Source: Candidatus Rokuibacteriota bacterium (GTDB lineage: Bacteria; JAUVQV01). Taken from it: a stretch of 11,147 nt of DNA. Position 1 is the first letter of the stretch. Every line of letters begins with the position of its first letter. The notes beneath the pieces were generated by a model that was not told where the DNA came from, did not search any database, and was given only the letters and a program-made list of their open reading frames with translations. Positions 7,304-11,147 of the stretch are shown piece by piece. A program made the position numbers and the translations under genes. The stretch is taken from positions 1 to 11,147 of the forward strand of contig JAUVQV010000006.1 of assembly GCA_030597995.1 (NCBI GenBank), given 5' to 3'.

Positions 7304-7968
7304 CAACGGGATCTCCCCGGGATGGTAATCGTGACGGAGAAAGATTCTCCGGGACGCGATCCTTCCGAGGCCGTGGTCAGAAGCACCCCGACCTCGGCGG
7401 GCAGGTCAGGGACCTCGCCGGGAAGCCACTCCTTTTGTTCTTCCTGAACACTCGGAACATCCTGTTCTCTCACTTCTTCCCTTCCGGCCATCAGCGTCAG
7501 TTCCAAGCCTGCGATCTCCGGCAATCTCTCTTCTCTTATCGGCTCTCCCCCCTCGAAAAACTTTTTATCGGGCCAGGGATACTCCCGGTAGACCAGCTCC
7601 TTTCCGTTCCCGGAGTCCTCGATCGAATACGATACCTGCCGCGGGGCGCCGTTCCCCACCGGCAGGAGGGTGACAAAGCGGAGGTAGTCCTCCCCTGAGT
7701 CGAAGGCAACCACTTCCCGGTCGGACTTGGTAACCGTCGCCGCAACTGCAGATCGCAGCTGCTGGGCCATCCTGTCCAGGGATATACGGGCCACATGGTC
7801 TTTTTTGCCGTGAGTAAACCCGGCATTCCAGGAACCGACGGCGGTGCTGAAGGAGGAGTAGATGATGCCCCCGGCAAGAGCGAGGATGGTGAGGGCGAGC
7901 ACCATCTCGATCAGGGTAACGCCCGATCCCCCTCGGGCCCGCACAGGCATCCTCATCTCGGCTCTCAT
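7303..7968 (-). CDS. gspJ: Type II secretion minor pseudopilin GspJ
   Basis: The 221-residue protein has a prepilin-type leader with cleavage predicted between Gly16 and Val17, a Glu at +5 (Glu21), and the helix VTLIEMVLALTILALAGG. The rest matches GspJ in length and layout: an amphipathic helix extension to about residue 75, then a beta-rich globular domain with an acidic stretch (about 161-190). GspJ forms part of the tip complex with GspI and GspK, both adjacent here. The start is uncertain: ATGs at 7968, 7956 and 7950 are in frame and none has a strong ribosome binding site; all keep the cleavage site. The gene ends one base into gspK and is separated from gspI by 103 AT-richer bases. Confidence 0.85.
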   Translation of the reverse strand: MRAEMRMPVRARGGSGVTLIEMVLALTILALAGGIIYSSFSTAVGSWNAGFTHGKKDHVARISLDRMAQQLRSAVAATVTKSDREVVAFDSGEDYLRFVTLLPVGNGAPRQVSYSIEDSGNGKELVYREYPWPDKKFFEGGEPIREERLPEIAGLELTLMAGREEVREQDVPSVQEEQKEWLPGEVPDLPAEVGVLLTTASEGSRPGESFSVTITIPGRSR

Positions 7969-8031
7969 TCAACCAAATTCGGAAGATTTGCTTTTAACAT
8001 CTTGCACGGCAATAGTTTTTACGGAATCGTG

Positions 8032-8057
8032 AAAAAATACCGTGACCGATGTCACAG
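8032..8057 (-). terminator. Possible weak intrinsic terminator, or CRP/FNR-type palindrome, between gspI and gspJ
   Basis: Starting 15 bases after the gspI stop, the minus strand forms a 7-bp stem (including one U-G pair) around a four-base loop AUCG, at 8057-8040. It is followed by TATTTTTT (8039-8032). This has the layout of a rho-independent terminator, though the stem is short. The same DNA reads TGTGA-N6-TCACG, nine of ten positions of the CRP/FNR-family palindrome consensus TGTGA-N6-TCACA. The two readings cannot be separated here. I found no convincing promoter between it and gspJ, so if it terminates, it probably does so only partly. Confidence 0.4.
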
Positions 8058-8071
8058 CGTAGAATCCCCCT

Positions 8072-8488
8072 TCAGGGCTGGGCGTTTCCTTCGCTCTCCG
8101 GCATGAGGGTACGCAGCTCCCACTTTCTGCCCGCGGGGGACTCGACCGTGAGCCGGACTTCGACCAGTTCCCCCTCCTCCCCCTCCGGCTCAGAGGGCGG
8201 AACAACCTCTACCCTCCAGGTGTATCCGTGTTCTTCACCCTCCTCGTCTCCGGGATCCACTGTTCCCTGGGCAAAGAGCTGCTGGAGCCGGTGTTCGGCG
8301 ACCAGGCCGAGACGGAGGGACTCCGCGGAATCTCTTCTCACCCGCAGGCCGAGGGCCAGTCCCTGCATGATCACCGCCAGGCCCATCCCCAGGACAGCGA
8401 GAGAGACCAGGACCTCCAGGAGAGTGAAACCCCGGCTGGTCTTAACAGAGACCTTCCTGAACGAGAAATTCGGCAATCTGAATCGCAT
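8072..8488 (-). CDS. gspI: Type II secretion minor pseudopilin GspI
   Basis: The 138-residue protein has a class III prepilin signal: a basic 20-residue leader ending SRG, cleavage before Phe21, Glu25 at +5, and the helix FTLLEVLVSLAVLGMGLAVI. The following helix with the LVAEHRLQQL segment (62-71) resembles the AEN/LxxL region of GspI. With GspJ and GspK it initiates the pseudopilus tip. The rest is a small domain rich in Glu (80-115). It is the first T2SS gene after the biosynthetic genes; no gspG or gspH precedes it here. The ATG lies inside asd, overlapping it by 47 bases in another frame, and has a strong ribosome binding site. GspH is a less likely identity. Confidence 0.8.
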   Translation of the reverse strand: MRFRLPNFSFRKVSVKTSRGFTLLEVLVSLAVLGMGLAVIMQGLALGLRVRRDSAESLRLGLVAEHRLQQLFAQGTVDPGDEEGEEHGYTWRVEVVPPSEPEGEEGELVEVRLTVESPAGRKWELRTLMPESEGNAQP

Positions 8489-9467
8489 TGGTGGCCGCCC
8501 CCTTCCTGATATTGTCGGCCACGATCCAGAGGTTCAAACCGTTCGGGAGCGAATTGTCCTCGCGAATCCTCCCCACCATCGTGCTGTCCTGTCCGGCCGC
8601 CTCAAGCGGCATCGGATAGCGCCCGCGGGAAGGGTCGTCCACCACCCGGACCCCGGGCGCGGAGGCCAGGATCTCGCGGGCCTCGGCCGCGGTCAGCTTC
8701 CGCTCGGTTTCTATGTTGACGGACTCGGAGTGCCCGTAAAAAACCGGCACCCGTACGGTGGTGGCCGTGATCCCGATACTCTCGTCCTCCAGGATCTTCC
8801 TGGTCTCATTTACCATTTTCATCTCTTCTTTGGTGTAACCATTGTCCAGGAAGACGTCGATCTGGGGAATGCAGTTGAAGGCGATCCGGTGAGGAAAGAC
8901 CTCCTTTGTCACTTCCTGAGCGTTGAGAAGATCCCGGGTCTGGTAGAAGAGTTCGTTCATGGCCCTCTTCCCCGCCCCGGATGTCGCCTGGTAGGTAGAC
9001 ACCACCACCCGCCGAATGCGGGCCGCATCGTGGAGGGGCTTGAGCACCATCACCATCTGGATGGTGGAACAGTTGGGGGTGGCGATGATGCCGCTCTGGC
9101 GGCGGATGGCCTCAGGATTGACCTCCGGAACGACCAGCGGCACTGCGGGATCCATGCGGAAGGCGCTGGTGTTGTCGATGGCCACGCACCCGGCCCGGGC
9201 CGCCAGAGGTGCGTACTTCCTGCTCACCGCCCCCCCCGCCGAAAAGAGGGCAATCTGGATTCCGCCGAAAGAATCCTCGCCCAGCAGCTCGACGACATGA
9301 TCTTTCCCGCCGAAGGAGACGCTGCTCCCCGCGGAACGCTCCGAGGCCAGGAGGCGGAGATCCCCCACCGGAAAATGCCTCTCCTCAAGAATCCGCACCA
9401 TCTCCTGCCCCACCGCACCGGTGGCGCCGACTACGGCGACGTGCTGATGTTTCCGAGGTTCGGTCAT
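8442..9467 (-). CDS. asd: Aspartate-semialdehyde dehydrogenase
   Basis: Asd reduces aspartyl phosphate to aspartate semialdehyde with NADPH, the branch point to lysine and diaminopimelate, threonine and methionine. The 341-residue protein is full length for the bacterial family. Seen in order: the NADP-binding loop GATGAVGQEM (14-23), IDNTSAFRM (97-105), the catalytic ATPNCST with Cys133, TYQATSGAGK (158-167, Gln160), FNCIPQID (197-204), and TVRVPVFYGHSE (237-248) with the substrate-binding Arg239 and catalytic His246. The frame stays open upstream through leuD, but homology begins at the ATG at 9467, which overlaps the leuD stop as ATGA. G-rich sequence (GGGGGGAA) precedes it. The 3' end overlaps gspI. 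Placement after leuCD makes a small amino-acid biosynthesis unit; leuB is not present between them. Confidence 0.97.
   Translation of the reverse strand: MTEPRKHQHVAVVGATGAVGQEMVRILEERHFPVGDLRLLASERSAGSSVSFGGKDHVVELLGEDSFGGIQIALFSAGGAVSRKYAPLAARAGCVAIDNTSAFRMDPAVPLVVPEVNPEAIRRQSGIIATPNCSTIQMVMVLKPLHDAARIRRVVVSTYQATSGAGKRAMNELFYQTRDLLNAQEVTKEVFPHRIAFNCIPQIDVFLDNGYTKEEMKMVNETRKILEDESIGITATTVRVPVFYGHSESVNIETERKLTAAEAREILASAPGVRVVDDPSRGRYPMPLEAAGQDSTMVGRIREDNSLPNGLNLWIVADNIRKGAATNAIQIAEFLVQEGLC
8498..8507 (-). promoter_or_regulatory. Ribosome binding site of gspI, inside asd
   Basis: AGGAAGGGGG on the minus strand ends nine bases before the gspI ATG at 8488. It fixes that start in preference to any start after the end of asd, and shows that gspI is meant to begin within the coding sequence of its neighbour. 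Confidence 0.6.
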
Positions 9468-9970
9468 GTTCCCCCCGCGGCCGCCAGCTCTTCCCGGAGC
9501 CACGGCATCAGTCCCCCGACCCGGATCAGGTTCATCATAAAGTCCGGGATGGGCGAGAAGGCGTAGCTCGCCCCACGGCCGAGGTTCCGGATCGTGCCGC
9601 CCTCGAGGTCGATCTCCAGCTCCTCTCCCTCCTCCACGTCTCGGGCGGCCTCGGGCTGCTCGATCACCGGGAGCCCGATGTTGAAGGCGTTGCGGTAGAA
9701 GATCCGGGCGAAGGAGACGGCCACCACCGCTGTCACCCCGCACCCCCGGAGTGCCTTGGGGGCATGCTCCCGGGAGGAACCGCATCCGAAGTTCTTTCCG
9801 GCTGCCACGATGTCGCCGGGGGCGACCTGCCCCGCCCAATCCGGCCGGACCGGTTCCATACAATGGCGGGCCAATTCCGCCTGGTCGGTGGTGGTCAGGT
9901 AGCGGGCGTGGATGATGAGGTCGGTGTCGATATCGTCCCCGAACTTCCAGGCCTTTCCTCTCAGAATCAT
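9464..9970 (-). CDS. leuD: 3-isopropylmalate dehydratase small subunit
   Basis: LeuD is the swivel-domain subunit of isopropylmalate isomerase and pairs with LeuC to convert 2-isopropylmalate to 3-isopropylmalate in leucine synthesis. The 168-residue length and sequence fit the short LeuD/HacB type: FGDDIDTDLIIHARYL (10-24), the GCGSSREHAP substrate loop (62-71), and FYRNAFNIGLPVI (91-103). It overlaps leuC by four bases at its start (ATGA, 9967-9970) and asd by four at its end, so all three are probably translated in series. The preceding run of G residues at the end of leuC supplies a Shine-Dalgarno-like sequence. A homoaconitase or methylsuccinate-type small subunit is possible in this superfamily, but nothing here supports it. 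Confidence 0.95.
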   Translation of the reverse strand: MILRGKAWKFGDDIDTDLIIHARYLTTTDQAELARHCMEPVRPDWAGQVAPGDIVAAGKNFGCGSSREHAPKALRGCGVTAVVAVSFARIFYRNAFNIGLPVIEQPEAARDVEEGEELEIDLEGGTIRNLGRGASYAFSPIPDFMMNLIRVGGLMPWLREELAAAGGT

Positions 9971-11147
9971 GCTCCCCCCCCGCGGGACGGCAGTTCGGCG
10001 GGTCCGGCGATCCGCCCCAGGACGGCCGAGGCGGCCGCCACCGGCGGGCCGGCAAGGTAGACCCGGCTCTCGGGGTGCCCCATGCGCCCCAGAAAGTTCC
10101 GGTTCGACGTCGAGACCGCCACCTCACCAGCCGCCAGGATCCCCATGTGGCCGCCGAGGCAGGGACCGCAGGTGGGGGTGCTCACGGCGGCCCCGGCCTT
10201 CAGAAAGACCTCGAGGAGCCCCTCCCGCAGTGCCCGGGCGTACACCTCCTGGGTGGCCGGGATGATGATCAGGCGCACCTCCGGGGAGACCTTCCGACCC
10301 CGGAGGACGGCGGCGGCCTGCCGGAGATCACCGAGGCGGCCGTTGGTGCACGAACCGATGAAGGCCTGATCGATCCTGACCTCCTCCAGCTCGCTCACCC
10401 CGACGACATTGTCGGGCGCGTGGGGGCGGGCCACCTGGGGCTCGATGCCGGAGACGTCGATCTCCATGACCTCCGCGTATTCGGCGTCCGGGTCGCTGCG
10501 TAAGATCTCATAGGCGATATCGGTGCGCCCTCTCAGGTACGCGGCCACCTTCTCATCGGCCTCCATGATCCCGTTCTTCGCCCCCCCCTCGATGGCCATG
10601 TTGCACATCGTCAGTCGCCCGTCCAGCTCCAGCTCCCCCACGGCCTCGCCGGTGAATTCCATGGAGCGGTAACGCGCTCCGTCCACACCGATTTTCCCCA
10701 ACAGGTGGAGGATGTAATCCTTTCCCCCGACTCCCTCCGGCGGCTTTCCGTAAAAGACGAATTTCATGGCCTCCGGGACCCGCAGCCAGGTCCAGCCTGT
10801 GATCCAGGCCGCGGCCAGGTCGGTGCTCCCCATCCCGGTGGCGAAGGCTCCGAGGGCCCCGTAAGTGCAGGTGTGCGAATCGGCGCCGATGATGACCATC
10901 CCCGGGCGGACCAGCCCCTCCTCCGGCAGCAGGGCGTGTTCTATCCCCATGCGCCCGATCTCGTAGTGGCGGTTGATCCCCATCCGCCGGGCGAAATCCC
11001 GCATCCTCTTGCACTGTTCCGCGGACTTGATGTCTTTGTTCGGGGCGAAGTGGTCCGGCACCAGGACGATCTTGTCCGGATCGAAGACCCGGGCTGCCCC
11101 CGCCTTCTCGAACTCCTCGATGGCGATGGGGGCGGTGATGTCGTTCG
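9967..11147 (-). CDS. leuC: 3-isopropylmalate dehydratase large subunit (5' end missing)
   Basis: This is the iron-sulfur subunit of isopropylmalate isomerase, of the roughly 420-residue type. The last 392 residues are visible; the frame is open at the right edge, and the first visible residues NDITAPIAIEEF are a segment normally found close to the N terminus, so only about 25-30 residues are lost. The aconitase signature GADSHTCTYGALGAFATG is present, as are the three [4Fe-4S] ligands: one Cys in IGSCTNGR and two in CGPCLGGH, spaced 60 and 3 residues apart as in the family. An internal GTG at 11061 is not the start, because conserved sequence continues upstream of it. The stop overlaps the leuD start. 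A run of eight G residues lies at the very end of the gene. Homoaconitase-like activity cannot be excluded from sequence alone. Confidence 0.95.
   Translation of the reverse strand, partial: NDITAPIAIEEFEKAGAARVFDPDKIVLVPDHFAPNKDIKSAEQCKRMRDFARRMGINRHYEIGRMGIEHALLPEEGLVRPGMVIIGADSHTCTYGALGAFATGMGSTDLAAAWITGWTWLRVPEAMKFVFYGKPPEGVGGKDYILHLLGKIGVDGARYRSMEFTGEAVGELELDGRLTMCNMAIEGGAKNGIMEADEKVAAYLRGRTDIAYEILRSDPDAEYAEVMEIDVSGIEPQVARPHAPDNVVGVSELEEVRIDQAFIGSCTNGRLGDLRQAAAVLRGRKVSPEVRLIIIPATQEVYARALREGLLEVFLKAGAAVSTPTCGPCLGGHMGILAAGEVAVSTSNRNFLGRMGHPESRVYLAGPPVAAASAVLGRIAGPAELPSRGGGA

Noticed and set aside
8049..9566. A 505-codon open frame on the plus strand, opposite asd and gspI
   Set aside because: It is antisense to two genes with clear homology, its translation is low-complexity Arg/His/Pro-rich, and long antisense frames are expected in GC-rich DNA.
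9974..9981. Runs of eight G on the coding strand in leuC (also at 10581-10588) and in asd (9230-9237) as phase-variable tracts
   Set aside because: The frames are intact, the tracts encode ordinary Gly-rich turns in housekeeping genes, and such runs arise by chance in this composition. The run at the leuC end probably also serves as a ribosome binding sequence for leuD.
9468..10127. An N-terminal extension of asd through leuD into leuC (561 codons in all)
   Set aside because: The extension is an out-of-frame reading of leuD/leuC. Asd homology begins at the ATG at 9467, which forms a normal ATGA overlap with leuD.

Overview
This window is one continuous block of tightly packed genes, all on the minus strand, so it reads from right to left. 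It suggests a GC-rich, diderm (Gram-negative-type) bacterium. The evidence is an outer-membrane secretin, Sec/lipobox lipoproteins, and a type II secretion (T2SS) gene set whose order resembles the pilMNOPQ cluster of type IV pili. I cannot assign a phylum. The gene order and lipidated secretin would suit a deltaproteobacterial, Nitrospirae, NC10 or similar lineage, but that is only an impression.

The transcriptional order is leuC (5' end cut off by the right edge), leuD, asd, gspI, gspJ, gspK, gspL, gspM, gspC, gspD, an unrecognised small lipoprotein gene, and a UDP-glucuronate decarboxylase-type gene (uxs, 3' end cut off by the left edge). The first three are amino-acid biosynthesis genes: LeuCD is isopropylmalate isomerase, and Asd leads into the lysine/threonine/methionine/peptidoglycan branch. 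They are joined by 4-base ATGA overlaps.

The next seven genes encode part of a type II secretion machine. GspI, GspJ and GspK are minor pseudopilins of the tip. GspL, GspM and GspC form the inner-membrane/periplasmic assembly platform, and GspD is the outer-membrane secretin. The ATPase GspE, platform protein GspF, major pseudopilin GspG, GspH and the prepilin peptidase are not in this window and must lie elsewhere if the system works. The order is a cyclic permutation of the usual C-D-E-F-G-H-I-J-K-L-M order. It places L-M-C-D collinear with pilM/N-O-P-Q.

The main non-gene signals are three. A promoter with both consensus sigma-70 hexamers (TTGACA, 18 bp, TATAAT) sits directly before gspD and predicts a nearly leaderless mRNA. 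A short hairpin with a T-tract lies between gspI and gspJ; it could be a weak terminator or a CRP/FNR-type palindrome. Several stop/start overlaps suggest translational coupling throughout. No tRNA, rRNA, CRISPR array, insertion sequence or prophage gene was seen, and no stretch over about 105 bases lacks a gene.

The window is mainly a recognisable T2SS segment. Its unusual parts are the lipoprotein gene between gspD and uxs, a GspC with a Pro/Arg-rich then acidic tail in place of a PDZ domain, a lipidated secretin on a long Pro/Glu-rich tether, and a shortened GspK.
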